A stretch of DNA of 64,000 nucleotides from Paracoccaceae bacterium (GCA_019911965.1 JAIOJF010000042.1:124001-188000), one strand, 5' to 3'; numbered from the stretch's first letter, positions 48,320 through 58,219 are shown. Numbers and translations are program-made. Notes: generated from the letters alone by a model not told the origin.

Positions 48320-50182
48320 ATGACTGCTCCGCTGCGCGCCAAACGTAAAAAAGGCAATATGATCATCTGGGCGCTGATGGGCCTGCTGGTGGTCAGCCTC
48401 ACCGGCTTTGGCGTCACCTCGGTCGGGTCGGGCGGGGCACAGGCGATCGGCAGCGTCGGCGATCGCAAGGTCACGGTGAACGAATACGTCCGCGCCCTGC
48501 AGGCACAGATGCGCGAATTCTCGCAACAGATCGGCCAGAACCTGACAATGGAGCAGGTGCAGGCCTTCGGGATCGACCGCATGGTGCTGCAACAGGTGCT
48601 GGCAACCGCGGCGCTGGATGCGGAAAGCGACCTGATCGGCCTGTCGGTGGGCGACCAGCGGGTGCTGGCGGCCCTGCGCGACACCGAGGCTTTCCAGAAC
48701 CTGACCGGCCAGTTCGACGAGACCGCCTATCGCTTCGCGCTGGACCGGGCCAATCTGAAACCGGCGGAATATGATGAAATCCTGCGCTCGGAATCGGCGC
48801 GCGCGATGCTGCAGATCGCGGTCGGCGCAGGCGTGCAGGCGAACGACACCTTCCCGCTGGCGATGCTGTCCTTCGTTGCCGAAACCCGGGACTTTGAATG
48901 GGCGATGTTCGGCCCCGAACATCTGGCCGAACCGGTGCGCCTGCCCGACGAGACCGAGATCGAGGCGCATTACCGCGCCAATCCCGATGCCTATACCGCG
49001 CCGGAAACCCGCGCCATCACCTATGCCCTGCTGACGCCCGACATGCTGATCGGCGGTATCGAACCGGATGAAGAGGCGCTGAAGGCGTTGTATGAGTCCG
49101 ATATCGCGCGCTACGTGCAGCCGGAACGCCGGATCGTCGACAGGGTGGTTTTCGCCTCCGAAGCCGATGCCAGGGCGGCGATGGATGCGATCATGGCCGC
49201 TGAAAAGAGCTTTGCCGATATCGTGGCGGAGCGCGGCCTGGAATTGTCCGATGTCGATCTTGGCGATGTGGCGCTTTCCGATCTGGCCCCCGCTGCGGGC
49301 GAAGCGGTGTTCTCGCTGGCCGAACCGGGGCTTGTCGGGCCGGTGCAATCCTCGCTCGGCCCGGCGCTGTTCCGCCTGAACGCCATCCTGGAGGCGCAGA
49401 ATACCGGCTTTGACGAGGTGCGAGATGAATTGCACGCCGAATTCGTCGCCGACCGGGCGCGGCGCATGGTGGACGATGCGATCAACCCGATTGACGATCT
49501 TCTGGCCAGCGGCGCCACGCTTGAGGAAATCGCGGCGGAAACCGATATGGCGGCCGGCAAGATCGACTACGCCATCGGCGATACCGACGGTATCGCGGCG
49601 CATCAGGAATTCCGCGACGCCGCCAAGGCGGTGAACGAGGGCGATTTCCCCGAGATCGTGACGCTGGAAGGCGGCGGCATCTTCGCGCTCAGGCTGGACG
49701 GCGTGACGCCCCCTGCCCTGCGCCCGCTGGCGGAAGTGCGTGAAACCGTGATTGCCGACTGGCAGGCCGCCGAGACCCGCCGCCAGCTTGTAGCCATCGC
49801 CGCAGCCACGGTCGAACAGGCGGCAGGCGGTGCCGGTCTGGGCGAACTGGCGCTGTCGCCGCGCCCCGAGGCCGGCATACGCCGCGAAGCCTTCATCGAA
49901 GGCGCGCCTGAAGGGCTGGTGGGCAAGGTTTTCGGCTTGTCCGAGGGCGAGGCCGCGCTGGTCGAGGATGCCAGCGGCATCGCCATCGTCCGGCTGACCG
50001 CGATCACCCCGTTCGATCCCGAAACGCCCGACAACAAGGCGCTGCTGACCGGGGTGGCCGGGCAGTATTCGCGCCAGATCGGCGAGGATTTGTATGACGC
50101 CTTCGCCACGGCGGTGCAAAACCGCGCCGGTATCTCGCTGAACCAGTCGATGATCAACGCCGTCCATACCCAGTTGCGCTGA
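48320..50182 (+). CDS. ppiD: PpiD-like membrane-anchored peptidyl-prolyl isomerase
   Basis: The 620-residue protein has a short cytoplasmic start (MTAPLRAKRKKGNM), one membrane segment (IIWALMGLLVVSLTGFGV), and a long periplasmic part. The SurA-type chaperone helix region spans about residues 35-170, with NEYVRALQAQMREFSQQIGQ near 54. A parvulin-type rotamase region lies near 255-360 (ERRIVDRVVFASEADARAAM). PpiD helps outer-membrane proteins fold as they leave the Sec translocon. The last residue precedes trpE by one base, so both may be co-transcribed. Confidence 0.87.
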   Translation: MTAPLRAKRKKGNMIIWALMGLLVVSLTGFGVTSVGSGGAQAIGSVGDRKVTVNEYVRALQAQMREFSQQIGQNLTMEQVQAFGIDRMVLQQVLATAALDAESDLIGLSVGDQRVLAALRDTEAFQNLTGQFDETAYRFALDRANLKPAEYDEILRSESARAMLQIAVGAGVQANDTFPLAMLSFVAETRDFEWAMFGPEHLAEPVRLPDETEIEAHYRANPDAYTAPETRAITYALLTPDMLIGGIEPDEEALKALYESDIARYVQPERRIVDRVVFASEADARAAMDAIMAAEKSFADIVAERGLELSDVDLGDVALSDLAPAAGEAVFSLAEPGLVGPVQSSLGPALFRLNAILEAQNTGFDEVRDELHAEFVADRARRMVDDAINPIDDLLASGATLEEIAAETDMAAGKIDYAIGDTDGIAAHQEFRDAAKAVNEGDFPEIVTLEGGGIFALRLDGVTPPALRPLAEVRETVIADWQAAETRRQLVAIAAATVEQAAGGAGLGELALSPRPEAGIRREAFIEGAPEGLVGKVFGLSEGEAALVEDASGIAIVRLTAITPFDPETPDNKALLTGVAGQYSRQIGEDLYDAFATAVQNRAGISLNQSMINAVHTQLR

Positions 50183-50183
50183 C

Positions 50184-51698
50184 ATGGCACTGGAGCCGTC
50201 TTTCGACGATTTCGCCCGGGGTTTTGACGCTGGCGACAATCAGGTGGTCTGGACCCGGCTGGCGGCCGATCTGGACACGCCGGTTTCGCTGATGCTGAAA
50301 CTGGCGCAGGCGCGCAAGGACAGCTTCATGCTGGAAAGCGTGACCGGCGGCGAAATCAGGGGCCGTTATTCGGTGATCGGCATGAAGCCCGATCTGATCT
50401 GGGAATGCCGGGGCATGTCCAGCCGGCTGAACCGCGAAGCCCGATACGATCCCGATGCCTTCCAGCCGCTGCCCGGCAAGCCGCTGGATGAATTGCGCAA
50501 ATTGCTGGCGGAAAGCCGGATTGATCTGCCGTCGGACCTGCCGGCAATCTCGGCCGGGCTGTTCGGCTATCTCGGCTATGACATGATCCGGCTGGTCGAG
50601 CATCTGCCGGATATCAACCCCGATCCGCTGGGGCTGGCCGATGCGATCATGCTGCGCCCCTCGGTGATCGTGGTGCTGGATGGCGTGAAGGGCGAGGTAA
50701 CGGTGGTCTCGCCCGCCTGGGCCAGTGGCGGGCTGTCGGCGCGGGCGGCCTATGCGCAGGCGGCGGAACGGGTGATGGATGCGGTGCGCGATCTGGAGCG
50801 CCAGGCCCCGAACGAGGCGCGCAATCTCGGCGAGATGTCCGAACCCGGCAAGCCGGTGTCGAATATCAGCCGCGAGGATTACCACGCCATCGTCGAACGT
50901 GCGCGCGATTACATTCGCGCCGGGGACATTTTCCAGGTGGTGCCGTCGCAGCGCTGGAGGCAGGACTTCACTCTGCCGCCTTTTGCACTTTATCGCGCCC
51001 TTCGCCGCACCAATCCCTCGCCCTTCATGTTCTTCTTCAACTTCGGCGATTTCCAGGTGATCGGGGCCAGCCCGGAAATCCTGGTCCGCGCCCGCGATGG
51101 CGAGGTGACGATCCGCCCGATCGCCGGTACCAGACCGCGCGGGGCCACGCCCGAAGCCGACCGCGCCTTTGAGGCCGACCTGCTGGCCGACCCGAAGGAA
51201 CGCGCCGAGCATCTGATGCTGCTGGACCTGGGGCGCAACGATGTCGGGCGGGTGGCAAAGATCGGTACGGTTCGGCCGACCGAGCAATTCATCATCGAAC
51301 GCTACAGCCATGTGATGCATATCGTCTCGAACGTGGTGGGCGAGTTGAAAGAGGGCGAGGACGCCCTGTCGGCCCTGCTGGCCGGCCTGCCCGCCGGGAC
51401 GGTCTCGGGCGCGCCCAAGGTGCGGGCGATGCAGATCATCGACGAGCTGGAAACCGAGAAACGCGGGATCTACGGCGGTGGCGTCGGCTATTTCTCGGCC
51501 AATGGCGACATGGATATCTGCATCGCGCTCAGAACCGCGATCATCAAGGACGAAAAGCTGTATGTCCAGGCCGGGGGCGGCGTGGTCTATGACAGCGACC
51601 CCGAGGCGGAATACCAGGAAACCGTCAACAAATCGAAAGCCCTGCTGCAGGCCGCCCGCGATGCCGGGATGTTCGTGAAGGTCAGCGGGCAGGGCTAG
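50184..51698 (+). CDS. trpE: Anthranilate synthase component I
   Basis: The 504-residue enzyme makes anthranilate from chorismate with ammonia from TrpG. The tryptophan feedback site is MLESVTGGEIRGRYS near residue 49, and the chorismate-enzyme signatures are IRPIAGTRPRGATPEADRAF near 311 and AGLPAGTVSGAPKVRAMQII near 397. Length is normal. The gene begins one base after ppiD ends. TrpG, TrpD and TrpC lie about 1.6 kb downstream beyond the repeat tract and the deacetylase gene, so trpE is not in the same transcript as them. Confidence 0.95.
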   Translation: MALEPSFDDFARGFDAGDNQVVWTRLAADLDTPVSLMLKLAQARKDSFMLESVTGGEIRGRYSVIGMKPDLIWECRGMSSRLNREARYDPDAFQPLPGKPLDELRKLLAESRIDLPSDLPAISAGLFGYLGYDMIRLVEHLPDINPDPLGLADAIMLRPSVIVVLDGVKGEVTVVSPAWASGGLSARAAYAQAAERVMDAVRDLERQAPNEARNLGEMSEPGKPVSNISREDYHAIVERARDYIRAGDIFQVVPSQRWRQDFTLPPFALYRALRRTNPSPFMFFFNFGDFQVIGASPEILVRARDGEVTIRPIAGTRPRGATPEADRAFEADLLADPKERAEHLMLLDLGRNDVGRVAKIGTVRPTEQFIIERYSHVMHIVSNVVGELKEGEDALSALLAGLPAGTVSGAPKVRAMQIIDELETEKRGIYGGGVGYFSANGDMDICIALRTAIIKDEKLYVQAGGGVVYDSDPEAEYQETVNKSKALLQAARDAGMFVKVSGQG

Positions 51699-51828
51699 GC
51701 CGGGTATCGGTGGCTTGGATGCTGCGGGTCGGGTGGTTGGCCCGCTGTCATCATGATTGATTGATATTTCGCATATTTTTGTGCTCGCTTGTTTAACAGT
51801 CAGTCCACGCTTTGCCGCCTTACCGCTG

Positions 51829-51916
51829 AGTCGATCAATCAACTAGTCGATCAGTCGATTGGTCGATTGGTCGATTGGTCGATTGGTCGATTGGTCGATT
51901 GGTCGATTGGTCGATT
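51829..51916. repeat. Octanucleotide tandem repeat (GGTCGATT)n
   Basis: Seven perfect copies of GGTCGATT fill 51861-51916. Before them the unit decays: AGTCGATT at 51853, AGTCGATC at 51845, and an AGTCGATC at 51829 followed by a degenerate block. The tract sits between the trpE stop and the convergent deacetylase stop (51947). Eight bases is not a multiple of three, so gain or loss of a unit would shift any reading frame running through it, but no supported gene does. Confidence 0.9.
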
Positions 51917-51946
51917 TTCCGCCCCGGCCAGCACCCCGACAACCGT

Positions 51947-53191
51947 TCATTGCGCCAACAGGCTGGCCGAAACCGGCGCCAGCGCGATGCCGGCGTTCTT
52001 GCCGCCGACGGCCCAACTGAACAGCGCGGTGACGGTCTCGGGATAGGTCCGACCCATCACGATGACATGGCCGTCCTTGCCTGCCTCAAGCGCTGCGCGG
52101 TCCAGATAGCGCTGGATCACCGCGCCGGATTCACGCTCCCGGTCCAGCACGCGGTAAACGACGCCCGAGGCCACACCGTCACGCCGCGCCGATTTGTCGG
52201 TGCCGTTCAGTCCGATATCATAGGTGATCAGCCCGTGCCCGGTGCTGCCAAGCGCGGCAATCACGTCGCCCGCCAGGTCGGGTGCGGCCTGAAGCGTGGC
52301 GTCTGGCCGGTCGATCAGGCCCACCGCCTCGGGGATGGCCGCGAAGACACCGCCAAGGGCCGCCGCCACGTCGGCGGGATTGCCGGTGGCCACCAGCGCC
52401 GCCTCGCCGCCCGGGGCAAGTGCCAGGATTTCAAAGCCGCCGCGCGACAGGCGCTTGGCGTCCGCCGTCGCACCCGGGCGGGTCGGGTCCAGTGCGAAGG
52501 TCACCGGAAACGAGAATGTCAGCAACACCTCCTTGTCCAGGCCTTCATCGCCCGCGTCGATCAGGATCACCGACAGCAGGGGCTTGCCGTCGGGATTGGA
52601 AAACCCGACCTTGTTGCGCTCCAGCGCCGCGCCGCCGATACTCGCGGCCACCGGGGGGACCTCGGTGCGGGTCACATCGCCGGTATCATCCACTTCAGGC
52701 GTTGCAATCTCGGTCGCGGGCGGCTCCACCACCGGCAGGCGGTTGACCGGGATATCGACGACCGGGTTGCCAATCTCCGCCATCGGCACCCCCAAAGCGG
52801 GCGGCTGTGCCGGCAGGTTTTCCGCATCGTCGCTGGCCGAGATCATCGCCACGTCATCTTCTGCCGGGGCCGGGGCCGGCATCGAAACCCCGGCCTGCGC
52901 ATCCGGCTGCGCCGCCGACGAGGTATCCGGCGACGGCGTGGCAACGCCGCTATCGTCGATCTCGGGCAAGGGTGTGGTATCGCCGATCACCGCACGGTCC
53001 TCGCCCGGCAGGACCGGATTGCTGTCGGGCCTCTCGACATTGAAGCCCGAGCCTTCCGGCGTCGTCAGGTCAACCTGCGACGATTGCCCCGGATCGCGCG
53101 GCGGCAACGGCATCAGCAACGACAGAGAGCCGGCAAAAACCAGCGAGATAGCAGCGCCTTTCAGGAAACCTGCACCAAACCCGCCCGCCAT
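51947..53191 (-). CDS. Divergent polysaccharide deacetylase family protein
   Basis: The 414-residue protein has an N-terminal membrane anchor (FLKGAAISLVFAGSLSLLMP near residue 9), a long Pro/Asp/Ala-rich low-complexity stretch (about 40-185) and a C-terminal catalytic-like domain (about 195-414). The latter has KPLLSVILIDAGDEGLDKEV, the FPVTFALDPTRPGA segment and a final WAVGGKNAGIALAPVSASLL strand. This is the DUF610-type divergent deacetylase, related to sugar deacetylases but of unestablished substrate, probably acting in the periplasm. GGAGG lies six bases before ATG 53191. Confidence 0.85.
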   Translation of the reverse strand: MAGGFGAGFLKGAAISLVFAGSLSLLMPLPPRDPGQSSQVDLTTPEGSGFNVERPDSNPVLPGEDRAVIGDTTPLPEIDDSGVATPSPDTSSAAQPDAQAGVSMPAPAPAEDDVAMISASDDAENLPAQPPALGVPMAEIGNPVVDIPVNRLPVVEPPATEIATPEVDDTGDVTRTEVPPVAASIGGAALERNKVGFSNPDGKPLLSVILIDAGDEGLDKEVLLTFSFPVTFALDPTRPGATADAKRLSRGGFEILALAPGGEAALVATGNPADVAAALGGVFAAIPEAVGLIDRPDATLQAAPDLAGDVIAALGSTGHGLITYDIGLNGTDKSARRDGVASGVVYRVLDRERESGAVIQRYLDRAALEAGKDGHVIVMGRTYPETVTALFSWAVGGKNAGIALAPVSASLLAQ

Positions 53192-53322
53192 GTCGCGCCT
53201 CCGCAATTATTCCGCCCGCCTGCTCTTGACCATCTTGGGCGGCTGCGGGCATTTATAGCGCGAAATCGGCGGGGGTTCACCCCAAATCCGCCTGAGCCGT
53301 GCAAAGCGATGAAAACCAGCCG

Positions 53323-53916
53323 ATGCTTCTTCTGATCGACAATTACGACAGCTTCACCTGGAACCTGGTGCATTACCTGGGCGATCTGGGCACCGAGGTG
53401 CAGGTGGTGCGCAACGATGCGCTGACCGTGACCGAGGCGATGATGCTGGGGGCCGAGGCGATCCTGTTGTCGCCGGGGCCGTGCGAGCCCGATCAGGCCG
53501 GCATCTGCCTTGACCTGACCCGCGCCGCCGCCGAAGCCCGCGTGCCTCTGATCGGCGTCTGCCTTGGCCATCAGACGATCGGACAGGCCTTCGGCGGCAA
53601 GGTGGTGCGCTGCCACGAGATCGTGCATGGCAAGCTGGGCGCGATGCAGCATTCCGGCGCGGGCCTGTTCGCCGGTCTGCCCTCGCCCTTTGCCGCCACG
53701 CGCTATCATTCGCTGGTGGTGGAGCGCGCCAGCTTGCCCGATTGCCTGGAGGTCACCGCCTGGCTGGAGGACGGCACCATCATGGGTTTGCAGCACCGGA
53801 GCCTGCCGATCCACGGCGTGCAGTTTCATCCCGAAAGCATCGCCTCGGAACATGGCCATGCCTTGCTGAAGAATTTTCTCGATCTGGTGCCCGGCCACAG
53901 GAAGGAACCCGCATGA
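53323..53916 (+). CDS. trpG: Anthranilate synthase component II (glutamine amidotransferase)
   Basis: A 197-residue class I amidotransferase that gives ammonia to TrpE. The N-terminus [20 protein letters not shown] is typical, the nucleophile Cys lies in [17 protein letters not shown] (near residue 82), and the catalytic His is in [16 protein letters not shown] (near 168). GTG 53299 would add eight residues and is less likely. The stop overlaps the trpD ATG by four bases. Confidence 0.94.
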   Translation: MLLLIDNYDSFTWNLVHYLGDLGTEVQVVRNDALTVTEAMMLGAEAILLSPGPCEPDQAGICLDLTRAAAEARVPLIGVCLGHQTIGQAFGGKVVRCHEIVHGKLGAMQHSGAGLFAGLPSPFAATRYHSLVVERASLPDCLEVTAWLEDGTIMGLQHRSLPIHGVQFHPESIASEHGHALLKNFLDLVPGHRKEPA

Positions 53917-54935
53917 GCGACGATCTGAAACCGCTGCTGGGCCTTGCCGCCGACCGCCCGCTGACCCGCGCCGAGGCGGAAACCGCTTTCCGCGTGATCA
54001 TGGAAGGCGACGCCACGCCCAGCCAGATCGGCGGCCTTCTGATGGCGCTCAGAACACGGGGCGAGACGGTCGAGGAATATGCCGCGGCCGCCGCCGTGAT
54101 GCGCGCAAAATGCCTGAGCGTGCGCGCACCCGCCGGGGCGATGGATATCGTCGGCACCGGCGGCGACGGCATGGGCACGCTCAACATCTCCACCGCCACC
54201 GCCTTCGTGGTGGCCGGGGCCGGGGTGGTGGTGGCCAAGCACGGCAATCGCAACCTGTCATCCAAATCCGGCTCGGCGGATGCCCTGACGGAAATCGGGA
54301 TCAACGTGATGGTCGGCCCGAAAGTGGTTGAAAAGGCGATAGAAACCATCGGCATCGGCTTCATGATGGCACCGATGCACCACCCCGCCACCCGCCATGT
54401 CATGCCGTCGCGCCAGGAACTTGGCACCCGCACGATCTTCAACATCCTCGGGCCGCTGACCAATCCCGCCGGGGTCAAGCGGCAATTGACCGGTGCGTTT
54501 TCGCGCGAGGTGATCCGCCCGATGGCGGAAACGCTGGCGGCCCTTGGCTCGGAAAAGGCCTGGCTGGTGCATGGCGGTGACGGTACGGACGAAGTGTCGA
54601 TTGCCGGTGTGACCTACCTTGCCAGGCTGGAAAACGGCAAGGTCACCGAGGCCGAACTGCACCCCGAGGATGCCGGCCTGCCGGTGCATCCGTTCGAGGC
54701 GATCCTGGGCGGCACCCCGGCTGAAAACGGCATCGCCTTCCGGTCCTTGCTGGAGGGCCTGTCGGGGGCCTACCGCGATGCGGTTCTGCTGAATGCCGCC
54801 GCCGCGCTGGTGGTGGCCGACAAGGCGACATCGCTGCCCGAAGGTGTCGAGATCGCCCGCGAAAGCATCGACAGCGGGGCCGCCTGGGCCAAGGTCGACG
54901 CATTGGCCAAGCTGACATCGGCAGCGGCGTCATGA
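53913..54935 (+). CDS. trpD: Anthranilate phosphoribosyltransferase
   Basis: The 340-residue enzyme adds the phosphoribosyl group from PRPP to anthranilate. The PRPP/pyrophosphate site is [21 protein letters not shown] near residue 79, and [20 protein letters not shown] near 110 and [20 protein letters not shown] near 153 are family signatures. It overlaps trpG before it and trpC after it (both ATGA). Confidence 0.95.
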   Translation: MSDDLKPLLGLAADRPLTRAEAETAFRVIMEGDATPSQIGGLLMALRTRGETVEEYAAAAAVMRAKCLSVRAPAGAMDIVGTGGDGMGTLNISTATAFVVAGAGVVVAKHGNRNLSSKSGSADALTEIGINVMVGPKVVEKAIETIGIGFMMAPMHHPATRHVMPSRQELGTRTIFNILGPLTNPAGVKRQLTGAFSREVIRPMAETLAALGSEKAWLVHGGDGTDEVSIAGVTYLARLENGKVTEAELHPEDAGLPVHPFEAILGGTPAENGIAFRSLLEGLSGAYRDAVLLNAAAALVVADKATSLPEGVEIARESIDSGAAWAKVDALAKLTSAAAS

Positions 54936-55741
54936 GCAACGTTCTGGACCGCATCAAGGCCTACAAGCTGGAGCATGTCGCCGCCTGCAAGGCAAAACAC
55001 CCGCTGGCCGGGATCGAAGCGGCGGCGAAATCCGCATCCCCCGTTCGCGGCTTTGCCAGCGCCCTGAGGGCGGCCTCCGCCACCGGCTATGGCCTAATCG
55101 CCGAGATCAAGAAGGCCAGCCCCTCCAAGGGCCTGATCCGCGCCGATTTCGACCCCGCCGCGCTGGCGCGCGCCTATCAGGACGGCGGGGCCACCTGCCT
55201 GTCGGTGCTGACCGATGCGCCGTCCTTTCAGGGCGCGGATGAATATCTGAGTGCGGCACGCGCGGCGGTCTCGCTGCCCGCGCTGCGCAAGGATTTCATC
55301 TATGATCCCTATCAGGTGGCCGAGGCGCGGGCGCTGGGGGCCGATTGCATCCTGATCATCCTGGCCTCGGTATCCGATGCACAGGCGGCGGAACTTGAAG
55401 ACGCCGCTTTCGGCTGGGGCATGGATGTGTTGCTGGAGGTACACGACGCCGATGAACTTGCCCGTGCCTGCCGCCTGAAATCACCCTTGATGGGGATCAA
55501 CAACCGCAATCTGAAAACTTTCGAGGTGACGCTCGACACCACTCGCAACCTTGCGCCGCTGGTGCCGTCGGGTCGCCTGATCGTGGCTGAAAGCGGTCTG
55601 TCCACACCTGCGGATCTGGCCGATCTGGCAGGGCACGGCGCGCGCAATTTTCTGATCGGTGAAAGCCTGATGCGGCAGGGGGATGTTGCCGAGGCAACTC
55701 GCGCCCTGCTGGCGAAACCACGAGCACCGGGAGGGGCATGA
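54932..55741 (+). CDS. trpC: Indole-3-glycerol phosphate synthase
   Basis: A 269-residue TIM-barrel enzyme making indole-3-glycerol phosphate in tryptophan synthesis. Seen are [20 protein letters not shown] near residue 51, [20 protein letters not shown] near 113, [16 protein letters not shown] near 189 and [20 protein letters not shown] near 217. It overlaps trpD; moaC starts inside its stop. trpF, trpB and trpA are not in the window. Confidence 0.95.
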   Translation: MSNVLDRIKAYKLEHVAACKAKHPLAGIEAAAKSASPVRGFASALRAASATGYGLIAEIKKASPSKGLIRADFDPAALARAYQDGGATCLSVLTDAPSFQGADEYLSAARAAVSLPALRKDFIYDPYQVAEARALGADCILIILASVSDAQAAELEDAAFGWGMDVLLEVHDADELARACRLKSPLMGINNRNLKTFEVTLDTTRNLAPLVPSGRLIVAESGLSTPADLADLAGHGARNFLIGESLMRQGDVAEATRALLAKPRAPGGA

Positions 55742-56217
55742 TGGCGGAACTGACGCATTTCGATGCTGCGGGCGATGCGCATATGGTCGATGTCTCGGGC
55801 AAGCCGGTCACGGCCCGCGAGGCAAGCGCGGCAGGCCGCGTGAAGATGGCCCCGGAAACCCTTGAAATCGTTATGCAAGGCAACGCCAAGAAGGGTGACG
55901 TTCTGGGCGTGGCGCGGTTGGCCGGGATCATGGGGGCGAAACGCACCGCCGATCTGATCCCCTTATGCCATCCGCTGCCGATCACCAAAGTGGCGCTTGA
56001 TCTGGTGGCCGATCCGGAAACCTCAAGCGTTGTGATCACAGCCACGATCAATACCACCGGCCAGACCGGTATCGAGATGGAGGCGCTGACGGCGGTATCT
56101 GTGGCGGCGCTGACGGTCTATGACATGCTGAAGGCGGTGGATCGCGGCATGCAGATCAGCGATATCCGCGTCACCCTGAAGGACGGCGGCAAGTCCGGCC
56201 GGTACGAGGCCCCCTGA
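55741..56217 (+). CDS. moaC: Cyclic pyranopterin monophosphate synthase MoaC
   Basis: A 158-residue enzyme of molybdenum-cofactor synthesis. It acts after MoaA to produce cyclic pyranopterin monophosphate. Signatures are [20 protein letters not shown] near residue 73, [20 protein letters not shown] near 106 and [20 protein letters not shown] near 125. ATG 55741 is preferred over ATG 55738 because of the distance to GGGAGGGG. It is coupled to trpC and to moeA by single-base overlaps. Confidence 0.95.
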   Translation: MAELTHFDAAGDAHMVDVSGKPVTAREASAAGRVKMAPETLEIVMQGNAKKGDVLGVARLAGIMGAKRTADLIPLCHPLPITKVALDLVADPETSSVVITATINTTGQTGIEMEALTAVSVAALTVYDMLKAVDRGMQISDIRVTLKDGGKSGRYEAP

Positions 56218-57401
56218 TGATCAGCGTTGACGAGGCCGTCGATCGCATCACCGCCCTGTTCGCGCCGCTGGAGGTGGAGGACGTGCCCCTGCGCCATGCC
56301 GCTGGCCGGGTGCTGGCCCGCGCCGTGGCGGCGACGCGCAATCAGCCGCCCTTTGCCGCCTCGTCGATGGACGGATATGCCGTTTCGGGGGCCGATGTCA
56401 CCCCAGGCGCAACCTTCCGGGTGATCGGCGAGGCCGCCGCCGGATCGGGGCTGGCAGGTCGGGTCAGCAAGGGCGAGGCCGCGCGCATCTTCACCGGCGC
56501 ACCGGTGCCCGCAGGGGCGGATCGGGTGGTGATCCAGGAGGATGTGATCCGCAACGGCGATGTGATCACAATTCGAGAAACCGTTGATCCCGAACCATAT
56601 ATCCGCCCCATCGGCGACGATTTCAAGGTTGGCGACGCGCTGGACGCCCCGCGCCGCCTGACGCCCGCAGATGTCGCTTTGCTGGCGTCGATGAATATCG
56701 CGCATGTGCCGGTGCGTCGTTGTCCGGTGGTGGCGCTGGTGGCGACCGGGGATGAACTTGTGATGCCGGGCGAAGACCCGGGGCCGGACCAGATCATCGC
56801 GTCGAACTCGTTCGGGCTGGCGGCGATGCTTGAAGAACACGGGGCCGAGGCGCGGATGCTGCCGATTGCCCGCGACAACGCCGCCTCGCTGCAACTGGCG
56901 CTGAAATTCTGCGCCGGGGCGGACCTGATCGTCACCATCGGCGGTGCCTCGGTCGGCGATCACGATATCGTCCGCGAGGTCGCCGCCGGCATGGGGCTGG
57001 AAACCGAGTTCTACAAGGTCCGGATGCGCCCGGGCAAGCCGCTGATGGCCGGAAAACTGAATGGCGTGCCGATGATCGGATTGCCGGGGAATCCTGTATC
57101 TTCAATGGTTTGCGGCCATATCTTCCTGCGCCCCGCACTATCGGTGATGCTGGGGCTGGACTCCGGTGCCCTGCCGCGCGAACTGGCCCGCGCGGGCGAG
57201 GCGATGGGCCCCAATGGCGGGCGCGAGCATTACATGCGCGCACGCCTTGGCGTGGAATACGGGCAATTGACGGTGCATCCTTTCGCGCGCCAGGATTCCG
57301 CCCTGTTGTCGGTGCTGCGCCAGGCCAATGCGCTGCTGGTGCGCCCGGCGGACGATCCCGCCAAGGCCGCCGGCGACATGGTGCAGGTGATCCGGATCTG
57401 A
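56217..57401 (+). CDS. moeA: Molybdopterin molybdenumtransferase MoeA
   Basis: The 394-residue protein inserts molybdate into adenylylated molybdopterin. Seen are FAASSMDGYAVSGADVTPGA near residue 45, IFTGAPVPAGADRVVIQED near 89, the molybdopterin-binding TIGGASVGDHDIVREVAAGM near 240, and the FYKVRMRPGKPLMAGKLNGV and GLPGNPVSSMVCGHIFLRPA segments. It is the last gene of the trpG-trpD-trpC-moaC-moeA run; a lexA promoter follows. Confidence 0.95.
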   Translation: MISVDEAVDRITALFAPLEVEDVPLRHAAGRVLARAVAATRNQPPFAASSMDGYAVSGADVTPGATFRVIGEAAAGSGLAGRVSKGEAARIFTGAPVPAGADRVVIQEDVIRNGDVITIRETVDPEPYIRPIGDDFKVGDALDAPRRLTPADVALLASMNIAHVPVRRCPVVALVATGDELVMPGEDPGPDQIIASNSFGLAAMLEEHGAEARMLPIARDNAASLQLALKFCAGADLIVTIGGASVGDHDIVREVAAGMGLETEFYKVRMRPGKPLMAGKLNGVPMIGLPGNPVSSMVCGHIFLRPALSVMLGLDSGALPRELARAGEAMGPNGGREHYMRARLGVEYGQLTVHPFARQDSALLSVLRQANALLVRPADDPAKAAGDMVQVIRI

Positions 57402-57411
57402 CACGAAGTGA

Positions 57412-57440
57412 TTGACACAAAACAGGAACGCTTGTAGAAC
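57412..57440 (+). promoter_or_regulatory. lexA promoter
   Basis: A TTGACA -35 box (57412-57417) and a TAGAAC -10 box (57435-57440) are 17 bases apart, 10 bases after the moeA stop. The LexA box overlaps the spacer and the -10 box, as expected for a self-repressed lexA promoter. Confidence 0.8.
57426..57440 (+). promoter_or_regulatory. LexA (SOS) box, alphaproteobacterial type
   Basis: GAAC (57426-57429) and GAAC (57437-57440) are separated by seven bases, the reverse complement of the GTTC-N7-GTTC consensus of alphaproteobacterial LexA. It lies within the lexA promoter and about 80 bases before the start codon. Confidence 0.88.
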
Positions 57441-57452
57441 TTAGCCTGAACA

Positions 57453-57478
57453 CCGGGCAGCGCGGCCTTGCTGCCCGG
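57453..57478 (+). other. Inverted repeat in the lexA leader
   Basis: CCGGGCAGC (57453-57461), an eight-base loop, GCTGCCCGG (57470-57478) is a perfect 9-bp stem between the promoter and the lexA start. It has no T-run. It may slow transcription or affect translation of the lexA leader; that is inference. Confidence 0.45.
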
Positions 57479-57520
57479 AAAGTGGGGCAAACCCGCGGTT
57501 TCGGGCAAAGGAGTGGTTTC

Positions 57521-58219
57521 ATGTTGACGCGCAAGCAACTGGATTTGCTGGAATTCATCAACAAACGCATGCAGCGCGACGGGGTTCCGCCATCGTTTGA
57601 CGAAATGAAGGATGCGCTGGACCTGCGCTCGAAATCCGGCATTCACCGGCTGATCACGGCGCTGGAAGAACGCGGCTTCATCCGCCGGCTGGCGCATCGC
57701 GCCCGTGCGATCGAGATCATCAAGCTGCCCGACAGCCTGGAAAAACCGGCCTTCAAGCCGCAACTGGTCACCGGTTCGGCCACCGGGCGGCCGCGTACTG
57801 CGCAATCCGTCGAACGGGCGGCCGAACGCGCCTCGGCGCTGGACGTGCCGATCATGGGCCGCATCGCCGCCGGCACCCCGATCGAGGCGATCAGCCAGCG
57901 GGTCGCGTCGGTGCCGGTGCCGGGCAACATGCTGCGCTCCAAGGGCCTGCATTACGCGCTGGAGGTCAAAGGCGATTCGATGAAGGATGCCGGTATCAAT
58001 GACGGCGACGTGGTGGTGATCCGCGAACAGCCCGATGCCGAGAACGGCGATATCGTGGTGGCGCTGATCGAGGAACAGGAAGCCACGCTGAAGCGCCTGC
58101 GCAAACGTGGCAACGCCATCGCGCTGGAAGCCGCCAACCCGGCCTATGAAACCCGCGTCTACCGCGACGATCAGGTGCGCATTCAGGGCCGGCTGGTCGG
58201 GCTGATCCGCACCTACTGA
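57521..58219 (+). CDS. lexA: LexA SOS repressor
   Basis: The 232-residue repressor has an N-terminal winged helix ([40 protein letters not shown]) and a C-terminal self-cleaving protease. The cleavage site lies in [13 protein letters not shown] near residue 113, the catalytic Ser in [12 protein letters not shown] near 152, and the catalytic Lys in [11 protein letters not shown] near 190. RecA on single-stranded DNA triggers its cleavage and frees DNA-repair genes. GGAG precedes ATG 57521. Its own LexA box shows negative self-control. Confidence 0.96.
   Translation: MLTRKQLDLLEFINKRMQRDGVPPSFDEMKDALDLRSKSGIHRLITALEERGFIRRLAHRARAIEIIKLPDSLEKPAFKPQLVTGSATGRPRTAQSVERAAERASALDVPIMGRIAAGTPIEAISQRVASVPVPGNMLRSKGLHYALEVKGDSMKDAGINDGDVVVIREQPDAENGDIVVALIEEQEATLKRLRKRGNAIALEAANPAYETRVYRDDQVRIQGRLVGLIRTY

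Noticed and set aside
46946-50239. A 1097-codon open frame on the minus strand
   Set aside because: It lies opposite dctM, the aminotransferase and ppiD, which all have clear family motifs. Its translation is rich in Arg, Gly, His and Gln, as expected for a GC-driven shadow frame.
51829-51916. CRISPR-like array
   Set aside because: The units are 8 bases with no spacers between them and no cas genes are nearby; it is a simple tandem repeat.
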